A program made the translations under genes and the position numbers. Shown in pieces: positions 41,116-50,890 of a stretch of 64,000 nucleotides of DNA. Location of the stretch: positions 22,175,218 through 22,239,217 of the forward strand of contig OY744525.1 in the NCBI GenBank assembly GCA_963556195.1, given 5' to 3'. The DNA is from Sepiola atlantica. Lineage: Eukaryota; Mollusca; Cephalopoda; Sepiida; Sepiolidae. The number at the start of each line of letters is the position of its first letter. Within the stretch, counting starts at the first letter, position 1. Below the pieces are notes generated by a model. The model was not told the DNA's origin and searched no databases. It worked only from the letters and a program-made list of their open reading frames with translations.

Positions 41116-41289
41116 AATTTAAAGATGCTCTTCCATTCTTCTCTATTCTTTGGTGGCGTCAATAATGGAAGCAATTTTTTAAAAAAACAACAAAGAACTC
41201 CATCATTTGCTCTGGGATTTGGTTTACTTTTTACACCAATTTACAGCAAGTACATCTGGATGAACTGCATTTTCTCCTTCGTAGGGTGG

Positions 41290-41505
41290 AGGAAGACTTG
41301 AAAAGATGTCAGATCACTTCGATGCGTACGACTTGAAAAGATGTCCGATCACTTCGATGCGTACGACTTGAAAAGATGTCTGATCACTTCGATGCGTAAG
41401 ACTTGAAAAGATGTCCGATCACTTCGATGCGTAAGACTTGAAAAGATGTCCGATCACTTCGATGCGTAAGACTTGAAAACATGTCCGATCACTTCGATGC
41501 ATAAT
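41290..41505 (+). repeat. 35-bp tandem array
   Basis: Six units of GACTTGAAAAGATGTCCGAT CACTTCGATGCGTAC; starts of ACTTG at 41296, 41331, 41366 and onward every 35 bp. Very little variation between units. Confidence 0.95.
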
Positions 41506-41509
41506 TTTT

Positions 41510-42060
41510 AAGAAGCAAGAACTCTCTAGCTTTTCTGCCACGTACTTCCTCCCATGACGTCATATCCTGCCACGTAGTCCTAATTCTAAAACGTTAAACT
41601 TCTAATGGAATTTTCCACCTTCTTACTAAATCTATTTTTATGGGAAATACCGTTCTTAACATTATTTTTACATGCCCAAAGTTCAATATTGCTACACAGT
41701 TCCGACACCTTTTATTCTCAAATATTCATGCATCTACGTACTGACCAAGCTCACTGTTGCTTAACTAATACGAACCCGTGTTTCAGCATGACGTAAGCCA
41801 TGGTGTGAATCTGTAGATAGTTATAGTATCTAAAACCCAACAGAGATATAAAATTATGTATCGCTAAAAATATCTGCACTATAGATTTTTTATTTATTTA
41901 TAAACATGGTTGGATGACCATGTTTATAAAAAAATTTTTAAAATCCATTTTAAATTACTTTTATTGAAAACATACATTTTTACATTTCGTTCTTTTGTAT
42001 TAAGACAGACGAAGTAGGAGGTAATATTTCCCTTCAGCAAAAAGTACTCCTCCTTTTACA
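41510..42060. other. no recognised gene
   Basis: Contains a short inverted repeat TATAAACATGG..CCATGTTTATA at 41901-41928. The rest is unique. Confidence 0.35.
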
Positions 42061-42513
42061 CGTACAAAAATATAGAAAGATTAATGTGCATTTATTTCTA
42101 TCTATATAAATATTCATCCGATAACGCAAAAGTTTGCAAGTAAAAAAATGGTTAGGGAAAGGGAGAAAGAAAATGGCAAGTCAGACAACCGCCCGCTCCT
42201 GCCATTTGAAATGAATTTGGAAAGGAATTCTTTACTCTATTTCCATGATGAGTAGTTTTCTTTCTTTTTTTCTTTCTGTCCAGTTTGAAACGTTTTTTTT
42301 TCTTCTTTTTTTAACTTTACCGATTGAGACGTTATTTTATATGAATACTAGTTGGAAGACCCAATGTTTCTCGGGATTTAATGAGGAACACTATGTTCTT
42401 TTTCACTATGCTCATAATGCCATATTATTTACTTTCTTTTTTTTTACTGTCACCCTTCCCGTTTTGCCCCCTAATATAGTCAGGAGAAACTGAAACTCTG
42501 AATTAGTGTCATA

Positions 42514-43348
42514 TATATAATTAATTATTAAAGACAATATATGTACTATCATATATCATCAGATCCTTTTACTTTGTAGTCTCCTTTGAAGATTCAGCTC
42601 AATGTTTGTCAATTATTGATAACAGAGCAAAATATAGAACAGTTTTTTTTTATTATATTCCAATAACCATGGTTTGTTTTATTACTTTTATTTTTATTTT
42701 TTTCACATTTCCAAAAATTCCAAATTTCTGTGAGATATATTTAACGGTCCGTTTAATTTGTTTTGTGCCAAACAACATTTGTATGTCAATATCGTCTCTG
42801 CAACACTACAAAATCATCAGAAAAAGTTCACAAATAATAAAAGAGTTCTTAGATTAGAGTGTCTTGAAAAACACCCACACCATACATCAGTTTCATTTTA
42901 GGGTGAAAATAAACAAAAAAACAAACAAAATTTTTTTTAGAGCAAACACTCACACGTGTGCGATCAAACTAATCCGCCATTTTGATTTTGATTTGAAAAT
43001 GGCGGATTAGTTTGATCGCAATCTAAGAACTCTTTTATTATTTGTGAACTTTTTCTGATGATTTTGTAGTGTTGCAGAGACGATATTGACATAAAAATGT
43101 TTGGCACAAGACAAATGAAACGGACCGTAAAAAAATTTATCTCACAGAAATATTATGATTTTGGGAAATGTGAAAAAATAAAAATAATTAAATAAAACCA
43201 TGGTTATTGGAATATAATATGAACTGACTTATATTTGCTCTGTTATCAATAATTGACAATCATTGAGCTGAATCTTTTAAGGGGACTACAAAGTAAAAGG
43301 AACTGATAGTATATGCTAATACATATATTGTCATTAATAATTATACAT
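42514..43348. mobile_element. ~830-bp palindrome with AATGGCGGATTAG centre
   Basis: The left arm 42514-42857 pairs with 43020-43348 (GTGTTGCAGAGACGATATTG, AATTGACAATCATTGAGCTG, GACAATATATGTA and inverses). The centre 42960-43019 is itself a clean palindrome (CGATCAAACTAATCCGCC and inverse around TTTGATTTTGATTTG). About 100 bp (42858-42959) is present only on the left side and breaks the symmetry. An 83-codon frame in the left arm is not a gene. Confidence 0.7.
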
Positions 43349-43350
43349 AC

Positions 43351-43394
<44 letters not shown>

Positions 43395-43402
<8 letters not shown>

Positions 43403-43740
43403 CTTGCTTAATTGGCGTCTAATGACTATGGATCAAATTTAATGAAACTCTGAAAGAAATGAATTTTTAAATGAAAGTATACCGCCTAAAAAAACTTTTA
43501 AAAATTTATTAATTGATGTTTAATAATATGTATTGTTCAAATTTCACAAAAATAATAGGTATCTAAATTTTCACAAAGGGCTTACACTCCCTCTTTGCCC
43601 CTATTTTCCTAAAACAAAATTAAACTAAATATATCCTACATTACGATCCCTTAGATCTACCAACTGTGTTCCAAAATTCATAATGATCGGTTAATTAGTT
43701 TAGAAGTTAATCCTGTAAATACAAATACATAAACATACCT
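43395..43740 (-). repeat. Rep4 fragment
   Basis: Reverse of the Rep4 order: GCTTAATTGGCGTCTAATGA near 43404, CATAATGATCGGTTAATTAG near 43679, and TTAATCCTGTAAATAC at the end. The middle is shortened relative to 17460-17800. Preceded by (TA)n at 43350-43395. Confidence 0.6.
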
Positions 43741-43942
43741 AACTTTATATAAATTGAGATGTGAAGCTCTGTCTTCGAAGCCATTTAGCCCTGTATACAA
43801 GTGCAAATCAGAACTTCGAACTGGCCATAAACGCTGATTCCCACAGTTTATTTACATATATATATGTGTGTGTGTCTGTGTGTGTTTGATTGTGTATCAA
43901 CATCTTTTTACCACAGCAAAGTGAATGCATTGCTTTACTGAT

Positions 43943-44031
43943 CAATTAACCAGAGAGAGAGGGGGGGGAGAGGGGGGGAGGGGGAGAGAGGGGGGCCTCT
44001 CTCTCCCCCCCCTCTCTCTCTCTGGTTAATT
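43943..44031. repeat. purine/pyrimidine mirror-and-palindrome tract
   Basis: CAATTAACCAGAGAGAGAGG and a G-rich run lead to a centre at GGGGCCTC, and then the inverse CCTCTCTCTCTCTGGTTAATTG. A (GA)n/(G)n stretch becomes its own complement, so the tract can form a hairpin of almost pure G-C/A-T with one strand half purine and half pyrimidine. Confidence 0.8.
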
Positions 44032-44274
44032 GTGTTTCTGTCCGATTATCTAAAAGTTTTAAATATCCCTAATTATCTACAATCCAAATCTTTTGATCTT
44101 TTTTTTTTTTTATCAAAGTTGCCACATAAGCCGTGAAATCATTATTAAAGCCTCTCTAAGCTCAGAAATATTTGTCTAGGGAAAGAGTGCAAATAAGGAG
44201 AGATATAACGGACGAAATAATATTTTCACATGTCCATCAAATTTTAAGATTTACTTGAGAGGTCAAAGTTCAAG

Positions 44275-44510
44275 CTAGAGTATTGGTTTCCTTCCACCCT
44301 GTTCTATCTCTGGCTAGGCGTGGCCATGTAGGACCCAGTTGGCTGTCGAGGTCGTTTCTCCACTGGACTTTTTGGCCTTCCTCTTGTTTTTTTCCATTGC
44401 CTCGAGATGTCCTCCTGCTGTCGGTTTACCTTGAACGATGACCTGCCCATCTATGTTTAGCTGTTCGTATGGTAGTGACGATGTCGTTCATTCCAGTTTG
44501 CTGTCTGATC
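44275..44510 (-). pseudogene. LINE C-terminal fragment of another family
   Basis: Reverse translation shows 'MNDIVTTIRTAKHRWAGH', then after a frame change 'VQWRNDLDSQLGPTWPRLAR' and 'DRTGWKETNTL'. The pattern 'K.RWAGHVAR....W' and 'GRPK.RW.DDL....G..W...A.DR..WK' is a standard ending of animal LINE proteins. Two or more frameshifts. Different from RTE-A, -B, -C and CR1-A/B. Confidence 0.5.
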
Positions 44511-44814
44511 CAGGTGTTTCTTTTTTCAAAGCAGCAATATGAAAACTTAAACTTAGTCCGTTCCGATAAAGAATCAGAAAGAAAATATGGTGTCATTGTT
44601 TTTCCTCAAAGAAAGAGTGATCTTGTATTCTTTCGGTGTAAATTATCTAACATAATAATAGTAGTGTATATCATGTGTGAAAAATTACAGAAAGAAAATT
44701 ATGCTTCGCCACTGTTTGCACCAATGTTCATCTATCTCCCTTTATAATAAATGTCAATATATAAAGTTATATAAGATTAGACAATCTATATAAAAAGTGA
44801 AAGCGTATTTATAT

Positions 44815-44961
44815 ATGAAATTTTCCCGGGAAGACATTGGAAGTGGCCCCAAATCTCTACATGCACCTCAATGTGCTGAATCTCTATGTGCCATCTCTAA
44901 GGGAGCTGTGAAGGCAGAACCCCCTTAAAACTTCAAATACGTATATCTGATTAAATGTAAA

Positions 44962-45000
<39 letters not shown>
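44815..45000 (+). repeat. Rep2 upstream part
   Basis: GAAGACATTGGAAGTGGCCC CAAATCTC and CCCCTTAAAACTTCAAATAC match the third unit of Rep2 at 2295-2405. It ends at (TA)n (44967-44998), after which the right arm of the 3.4-kb structure continues the Rep2 order. Confidence 0.6.
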
Positions 45001-45654
45001 ATACTAATTCAGAGTTTCAGTTTCTTTTGACTATATTATGAGGCAAAACGAGAAGGGTGTCAGTAAAAAAGGAAAGTAAGCAATATGGTGTTTTGAGCAT
45101 AGTGAAAAAAAACATAGTGTTCCTCATTAAATCCCGAGAAACATTGGGTCTTCCAGCCAGTATTCATATAAAATAACGTCTCAATCGGTAAAGTTAAAAA
45201 AAAATAAAGAAAGAAAACGTTTAAAACTGGACAGTTTGAAAAAAACAAAACAACGTATCACTCACTATCATATAAATAGAGTAAAGGATTCCTTTCCAAA
45301 TTCATTTCAGACGGCAGGAGAGGGCGGTTGTCTGACTTGCTATTTGCTTTCTCCCTTTCCATAAACACTTTTTTACTTGCATAATTTTGTGTCATCGGAT
45401 GAATATTTATATAGATAGAAATAAATGCACATTGGTCTTTCTATATTTTTGATAACAATTCTAAAGTTAATTAAATTAAAAACATATCCTTTTAAAATGA
45501 ACAATTTTACGAAAAATTACTTATAAACATATCTTAATTTGTAAAGCAGTAACATGGAAATACAGTATAACATTTACACTTAATAGTAAATTTAATAATA
45601 ATGAGAAAATAAGATAAGATACAAGAATAAAAAAGAAAAAAAAAGAAAAAAAGA

Positions 45655-45880
45655 AAAAGAAGCAAGATTCCCTGAATTTAAATTTCTTCGAAATCTTAAA
45701 TTTGAGAAATTTTCTAGAATCAAAATCATGTAATGGATTTTGATTAAAATTGGAATAAGGATTCTAGACATGAGCTTTAGAATCATTATATCTGAATTTT
45801 AATCTTTGTAAGTTGAAATGAAAGTGGTGCAAGACTGTTTGAGGAATTAATTTTGCCATTCCTGGGGCAGGTATTCTATA

Positions 45881-45930
<50 letters not shown>
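45655..45930 (+). repeat. Rep4 3' half and (TA)n
   Basis: AAGCAAGATTCCCTGAATTT, GGAATAAGGATTCTAGACAT and CAGGTATTCTATAC match 17815-18035. It ends at a ~48-bp (TA)n tract (45883-45930), as the 53.4-kb copy also ends in TATATATA. Confidence 0.6.
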
Positions 45931-45933
<3 letters not shown>

Positions 45934-46004
45934 TTTAATCTTAGATACTATATAATTACTTCCACAATCAAACAATGCCGCAGCCCACACAAACCATGAA
46001 AGCC

Positions 46005-46053
46005 ACAGACCAATACTCGAGTTTCATCCTCCTTTGGGCTCATCAGTAGGGCA
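46005..46053 (-). ncRNA. hammerhead-ribozyme-like motif (left arm)
   Basis: Reverse strand: CTGATGA (46040-46046), GCCCAAAGGAGGAT, GAAA (46022-46025), CTCGAGT, A. The core CUGANGA and GAAA are intact and the helix III region ACTCGAGT is fully self-complementary. Helix II (GCCC with GGAT) is damaged, and helix I is short (CC/GG plus A-T). Likely less active than its partner. Confidence 0.5.
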
Positions 46054-46133
46054 TATCCCAACTCAGGATTTGTAATCAGAGTCACTCGTTTTGCATGCAA
46101 GTGACTCGGGTTTTAAATCCAGAGTTCAGATGT

Positions 46134-46180
46134 GTCCTACTGATGAGCCCAAAGGAGAGTGAAATTCGAGTCTAGGGATT
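46134..46180 (+). ncRNA. hammerhead-ribozyme-like motif (right arm)
   Basis: Forward strand: TCCTA, CTGATGA (46140-46146), GCCCAAAGGAGAGT, GAAA (46161-46164), TTCGAGT, C (46172), TAGGG. Helix I pairs TCCTA with TAGGG (one wobble). Helix II pairs GCCC with GAGT (one mismatch, one wobble). Helix III pairs ATT with AGT around CG. The predicted cut is after GUC. A tiny helix III implies action as a dimer, as described for PLE hammerheads. Prediction only. Confidence 0.6.
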
Positions 46181-46256
46181 CCAGTCTCTGGTTTTTATGG
46201 TTTGCGTGGACTTCGGCGTTGTCTGGTTGTGGAAGTAATTATGTATATATATATAT

Positions 46257-46743
46257 ACTTTTAGAGAATTGAACCTTTAGTGAAATGGTTTAAGCTTGAT
46301 ATACAAGATAGAGTAATTATAAAGATAAATGAAGGAAGAGAGATAAAGATGCGCATATGACAAATCTATTTCATCTTTGATTGTTCAATGCAAAGTGTAC
46401 TCGATAAAAACATGTTTATTTTTCTTTCTATCTTAAATCTTTCGTCACCGGACATTCACCAACTGGACAGACTACATTTTGATAACCTTTTTTATGCACA
46501 CACTCTTACTTTCCATTACTTTTTATATTGTTTCTTAAATTTTTCAAATTTTGAATTTTGGTTATTTCCCTGCCAACTTATCCATCTATGTAATTCCTCT
46601 GATAAGATTTTAATCTTTGAAAATCTTGGCTTAAGGAAAGAAAAATAAACATGCTTTTATCGAGTACACCTTGCATTGAACAACCGAAGATGAAATAGAT
46701 TTGTCATTCGCACATTTTTATCTCTCTTCCTTCATTTATCTTA
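46257..46743. mobile_element. Pal2 family with different interior
   Basis: Left arm 46257-46430 and right arm about 46634-46743 match the arms at 6197-6355 and 6385-6540 (TGAAGGAAGAGAGATAAAGA, TTCAATGCAAAGTGTACTCG, AAAAACATG). The ~200-bp interior (46431-46633) has no counterpart at 6.3 kb and contains an 86-codon frame without recognisable content. The right arm stops at CATTTATCTTATATATA, losing the last ~50 bp. It sits between (TA)n tracts. Confidence 0.65.
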
Positions 46744-46761
46744 TATATATATATATATATA

Positions 46762-46995
46762 CAGGGTGTCTCAAAAAATGTACTCACTCTTAGAATGACG
46801 AGAAAACCTTTATTTATGAACATAGAGAGAAATGCTTTGTTTGAACAATAATGGTCATCAGTTTGAACATTTGCGAACATGATTCTTCAATTACATTTGT
46901 CTCATGTATTCGATGCTATTTCATTTCACTCTATGTTCATAAATAAAAGTTTTCTCGTCATTCTACGAGTGAGTACATTTTTTTGAGACACCCTG
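46762..46995. mobile_element. Tc1/mariner-type MITE with CAGGGTGTCTC ends
   Basis: CAGGGTGTCTCAAAAAATGT and its inverse ACATTTTTTTGAGACACCCTG form the ends of ~70-bp inverted repeats (CGAGAAAACCTTTATTTATG and inverse). Length is about 234 bp, with TA on each side inside (TA)n. The CAGGGTGTC end is typical of non-autonomous Tc1/mariner derivatives. Confidence 0.8.
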
Positions 46996-47047
46996 TATAT
47001 ATATATATATATATAAAGATAAATGAAGGAAGAGAGATAAACAAAAC

Positions 47048-47077
<30 letters not shown>
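46996..47077. repeat. (TA)n and AAAGATAAATGAAGGAAGAG spacer
   Basis: (TA)n, then AAAGATAAATGAAGGAAGAG AGATAAACAAAACAAATA, then (TA)n. The middle piece equals part of the Pal2 arm and recurs after the next MITE at 47475-47515. Confidence 0.75.
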
Positions 47078-47079
<2 letters not shown>

Positions 47080-47457
47080 GGGTGGGCAAAAATAAGGGTC
47101 CTATTTTTAAAAATTCATAACTTTTTTATTTATTGATTTTTTTTTTTTTTTAGAATAAGTAAAGGACCCCTTTCCGAAGCAAGCATGAGCCGTATTAGCC
47201 CTAAGGAACGTACCCTCATTTAGAAAACATTATTTTTGCTTAAAAAACTCAAAACCGTGTAAAAAACAATACTTTAGTTTTTGTAAGTTTTAAGAAGTGT
47301 TTTTCGGCTAAAATTTGTTTTGTTTATTTCAAAAAATCTCGGAAGGGTCAGTCTACACACACATAAAGTTTGGTGAGTTTAACTTTTATTTTGTGGAAGT
47401 TATTCAAATTCAAGTTATTCAAATTTAAAGATAGGACCCTTATTTTGGCCCACCCTG
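47078..47457. mobile_element. MITE with CAGGGTGGGCAAAA ends
   Basis: CAGGGTGGGCAAAAATAAGG and inverse ..TTATTTTGGCCCACCCTG give inverted ends of about 28 bp (to GGGTCCTAT / ATAGGACCC). It is 380 bp long and between TAs. The interior is AT-rich and non-coding. A different family from the neighbouring CAGGGTGTCTC element but with a similar end type, so probably also Tc1/mariner-derived. Confidence 0.75.
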
Positions 47458-47504
47458 TATATATATATATATATAAAGATAAATGAAGGAAGAGAGATAA
47501 ACAA

Positions 47505-47540
<36 letters not shown>
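47458..47540. repeat. second copy of the (TA)n-spacer-(TA)n unit
   Basis: Same AAAGATAAATGAAGGAAGAG spacer as 47015-47053, between (TA)n tracts. Confidence 0.8.
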
Positions 47541-47541
<1 letters not shown>

Positions 47542-47544
47542 CAA

Positions 47545-48898
47545 CATTTCTGAAAGCCTTCTTTATAGAAATAATCTTTATAGAAATCCCCATAATCTGA
47601 CCCAATGTAAGATTATTCCTTTTTCATGTAAGGACAATGGCTAGTTCAAAGTGACCGAGTCAATTCAGTTACATCATGTCATTGCCTTACGAGGGGTAGT
47701 AGAGTCAGGGTTCTTTCCTGATGCCTGCAGGTGAGGTGATGATAGAATCTGACATTTTTCCCCACATAGATATAATTTTTCTGCATTTCAAAATGGACCC
47801 ATTCTGAATTGTGTCAAAATGAAAAGATACATACCTCTTACAAAAGTTATATTAACATATATGTACATTCTCTAGTCGCTTTGTTTTGCTAGTAAATACG
47901 ATGCTTACTTTAAATCTCTTAGAGAATAAATGCATACAATTACAACTAAATAAAAACTAAAACTAAAATCATTTGTTTAAATTAAACAAATATCTTATAT
48001 ATGAAATAAAGGCGATACTTCCCCCCTACCTTCGACTGGAATAGCTTTAATAACAAAAAGTAAATACAAAATCTATTTCGTTAGTAATTTAGGCCAATTA
48101 TTACTCCATGTTTTAAAACACAAAATTCATATTTTATATCGATTTCTTCGATTTTAATATTTAGTACTGATCAATATTTCATTTCTTTTTTGTCATAAAA
48201 AAAGGCTAAGGAGTTTTTATTCTCTCATTTTTATCTTCTCATCCTGCCACCCATATCACAGGGATCAAATATTTAGGAAGAAAAATATTTTTCATGTCAT
48301 CACGTAAAAAAGAAAGATTCTTAGAACATTAACAAAACAAACAAATCTACCTTTGATCTATGTCAGCTTTCGGATAAACACTAACATTTGCTGGAAAGAA
48401 ATACTGATTTTAAGTATTTATTACATTTACTTATATGAAATAAATATAATATTTATAATAACAATTAAAATATAAAAAAAATGATATGTCGTCTTAGTAG
48501 TACTGATAGTAGTAGTAGTAGCAGCAGTGGATTTTCGCACATTAAAAACCGATCTTGTGTTTAACTCTGTCATTTTACATGTGCCATTTTTTTTTCGGTG
48601 CCATTTTTTACCAAATTCGTTATTATTATATCTAGATTTTTGTTTTACTTGTAGTTTAAAAACAATGAATATTTACCATTTTATCATTAGTACGACACAA
48701 AAAACAAAAACAAATTAAAAGAATCGTTTTTGGAATCAGAAATTAGACTAAAATTTTTCCGATTCCGGATTCCGATTGATCGTCCCAACACTAATGTATA
48801 TACATACGTCTGAATATATATGTAAATAGGTATGCAATACATTATATATTAGTATATTTGAATAAATGTTTGTGTATACACATTTATATATAAATGCA

Positions 48899-48900
<2 letters not shown>
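47545..48900. other. AT-rich stretch without recognised genes
   Basis: Holds an (AGT)n run near 48497-48525 and poly-T near 48587-48595. No repeat shared within the window and no coding similarity. Confidence 0.4.
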
Positions 48901-48902
<2 letters not shown>

Positions 48903-48957
<55 letters not shown>

Positions 48958-49053
48958 TGTGTATAAATAATATATATATATATAGGTGTGTATAAATAAT
49001 ATATATATATATATAGGTGTGCATAAATTATATATATATATATATAGGTGTGT

Positions 49054-49084
<31 letters not shown>

Positions 49085-49158
49085 AGGTGTGTATAAATTA
49101 TATATATATATATATATATATAGGTGTGTATAAATTATATATATATATATAGGTGTGT

Positions 49159-49196
<38 letters not shown>

Positions 49197-49255
49197 TGTG
49201 TATAAATTATATATATATATAGGTGTGTATAAATTATATATATATATAGGTGTGT

Positions 49256-49290
<35 letters not shown>
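48903..49290. repeat. (TA)n array punctuated by AGGTGTGTATAAAT
   Basis: About ten blocks of (TA)n of different lengths separated by the invariant AGGTGTGTATAAAT (once AGGTGTGCATAAAT). The constant 14-bp word and variable TA length indicate slippage within a minisatellite unit. Confidence 0.95.
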
Positions 49291-49296
<6 letters not shown>

Positions 49297-49299
49297 TCT

Positions 49300-49995
49300 C
49301 ATTTTTATCCTGCTTGATGCAATTGGTCAGAAGACCATTGTTCTTTATTTCCAATTTCCTGGCTAAGATGGTGGCAGATATATACTGTCGTGAAGAACCG
49401 CTCTCCACAAAGTGAGGAGAGAAATCATCCAAAACTACTTTGATATGTTTTTATGGGCAGAAGTTCATTTTTTGTTGTCAGTATACAGAATGTGCCGGCG
49501 GATGAGGGAAGGGGGGGGGGGTAGAATTGCCAAGAAATGACAGAAAAATGATTTAAAGCAAATCAAGACTACCAATTTAACACCAGGAGGCTGAAAAAAT
49601 GCTATTCTAGTGACACTTGCTCGCCTTTTGTTTTTTGTGTGTTTTTTTGTTTCATTTGTTTGCTCGACGTAAGTAACAGTAATGTTGCCAGATCTTTTCG
49701 GATGAATCTGGAAAGAAGCCCAGCAAAAAATAGAAAAAGGCTTTCAGAAATCGTTTTTTTTTTTTTTTTTTAAATTATTTTGCATTGAAAAATAATCATT
49801 TCATCATATCCATATTATTCGGAAGGTACTTTCTCTTCTTTCTCTCGATTTCTTTTGTTTATACGTCCTTTGTTAGGACTTCGATAAAAGATCTAATAAA
49901 GAGACTTGCTGAAGGTCTATAAAGCTCTGCGTTTGTAACGGCTCAGCAAATTCATATACTTTTTTTTTTTATTTAAAAAAAAATTTTTTTTAATT
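49300..49995. other. no recognised gene
   Basis: G run at 49509-49520, T runs at 49755-49771 and 49960-49970. No identified content. Confidence 0.35.
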
Positions 49996-49999
49996 TATT

Positions 50000-50352
50000 T
50001 TTATATACTTCCCTCCCACAGCAGGAAGATGTGACATAAGGTCGGAAGGTAGGATTGGAAAGCCAGCGCTCGAGAATGTGCACTCTGCCCTACAAAAAAT
50101 GCCTGGACAGCCTCGTCGGCATTCCCCGGTAGGCACGCCTCAGGCGATTAGCAATAAACTAACCCCTTCTTAAAGGGTGAGAAGGCAAAGCCTGGGAAGG
50201 TGGACATCCTAGAGCTGAACAGGAAAATACCCCAGACTGGCGTAATCAAGGCCTGAAAGACAAGACGGTACCGGTCTATAGGGTGTAGTATTCATCGGAA
50301 CAGATACTACACTTTGATCCCAGCCAAAAGGCCAAGAACAAAGAAGCATTCC
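50000..50352 (-). repeat. U2 snRNA-derived SINE, longest body
   Basis: Reverse strand from 50350: TTCTTGGCCTTTTGGCTGGG, ATCAAAGTGTAGTATCTGTT C. This is the best match to U2 in the window, keeping AUCAA.GUGUAGUAUCUGUUC. It departs from U2 with CGATGAATACTACACCC, complementary to GTGTAGTAT. The ~280-bp body (TAGGATGTCCACCTTCCCAG, TTAGTTTATTGCTAATCGCC, GAGGCTGTCCAGGCA) ends ACCTTATGTCACATCTTCC. The body differs in part from the 36.6- and 28.7-kb copies, so there are at least two subfamilies. Confidence 0.75.
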
Positions 50353-50735
50353 AGGTGGGTTTGTTTGTGAATTATTCTGGGATGTATCTGAACCTCAGTG
50401 CTAAATTTTGATCAGAATTTGCTAAGAAACGTTTCAAAGCAAAAATAATTACAAACTTTCAGTTTAGATGATGCAACCACTTCAGATTTAAAATAAATAG
50501 ACAATCATGTTGTGGCAGTCAGGTCAAATGTGAGCTTTGGTCATTTCTGCCGGGAACATATACAAGGCGAATTTCTATTGTTTTACTATGATATAAATTG
50601 GCAAATGTGATTCTACACTTTATTTGTGATGTCTCTGTATGTCTATCCCAGGATACAATTGAAAACAAAGTCCTATACCAAGATCACCATTTTTTTCCCA
50701 TGTAAAATTTTATAACGGATTTAATGGGTCAAGTG
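50353..50735. other. no recognised feature
   Basis: AT-rich unique sequence. Confidence 0.3.
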
Positions 50736-50737
50736 AT

Positions 50738-50890
50738 TTTTTTTTCATGGAGATCGCTCCAGACAAGGCATGAAGCCACTTGATGTAAAGAGCTTAAAAA
50801 ACACTACTCCAAGGTAAAAAAATATTTTATGGATAAATTCCGACCCAGAAGACAGCAATTATTCCCCCTTTGTCAGAAACATCGCTTATG
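50738..50890 (-). repeat. CR1-like LINE 3' end (CR1-B)
   Basis: Reverse complement of the 63660-63835 region: AGCTCTTTACATCAAGTGGC, CTTGTCTGGAGCGATCTCC, and further upstream TTACCTTGGAGTAGTG, TTGCTGTCTTCTGGGTCGGA and GCGATGTTTCTGACAAAG. Only 3' untranslated sequence. Confidence 0.65.

Larger units (their letters stand above)
42064..45450. mobile_element. 3.4-kb structure bounded by ~450-bp inverted repeats
   Basis: The left arm (42064-42513) and right arm (44998-45450) are inverse complements, including TGGCAAGTCAGACAACCGCC / GGCGGTTGTCTGACTTGC, TCCAAATTCATTTCAGA and CTCGGGATTTAATGAGGAAC. The arms belong to the Rep2 family. Inside lie a second palindrome (42514-43348), a reverse Rep4 piece (43395-43740), a GA/CT palindrome (43943-44031), a LINE fragment (44275-44510) and the upstream part of Rep2 (44815-44960). 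No transposase. It may be a foldback element, or two Rep2 copies in opposite orientation. Confidence 0.55.
45953..46240. mobile_element. palindromic PLE-type terminal repeat pair with hammerhead motifs
   Basis: AATTACTTCCACAATCAAAC at the left is mirrored by GTCTGGTTGTGGAAGTAATT at the right. AACCATGAAAGCCACAGACC, TCGAGTTTCATCC and GGGCTCATCAGTAGG also have inverse partners, and the centre (46060-46130) continues the symmetry. Each arm contains a hammerhead-like motif (listed separately). Flanked by (TA)n upstream and TATATATA downstream. Interpreted as two PLE terminal segments joined head to head. Confidence 0.6.

Noticed and set aside
41290..41505. CRISPR-like regular repeats (35 bp)
   Set aside because: Units are contiguous with no spacers.
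49028..49432. 134-codon Tyr/Ile-rich reverse frame
   Set aside because: Reading of the (TA)n minisatellite with AGGTGTGTATAAAT words.
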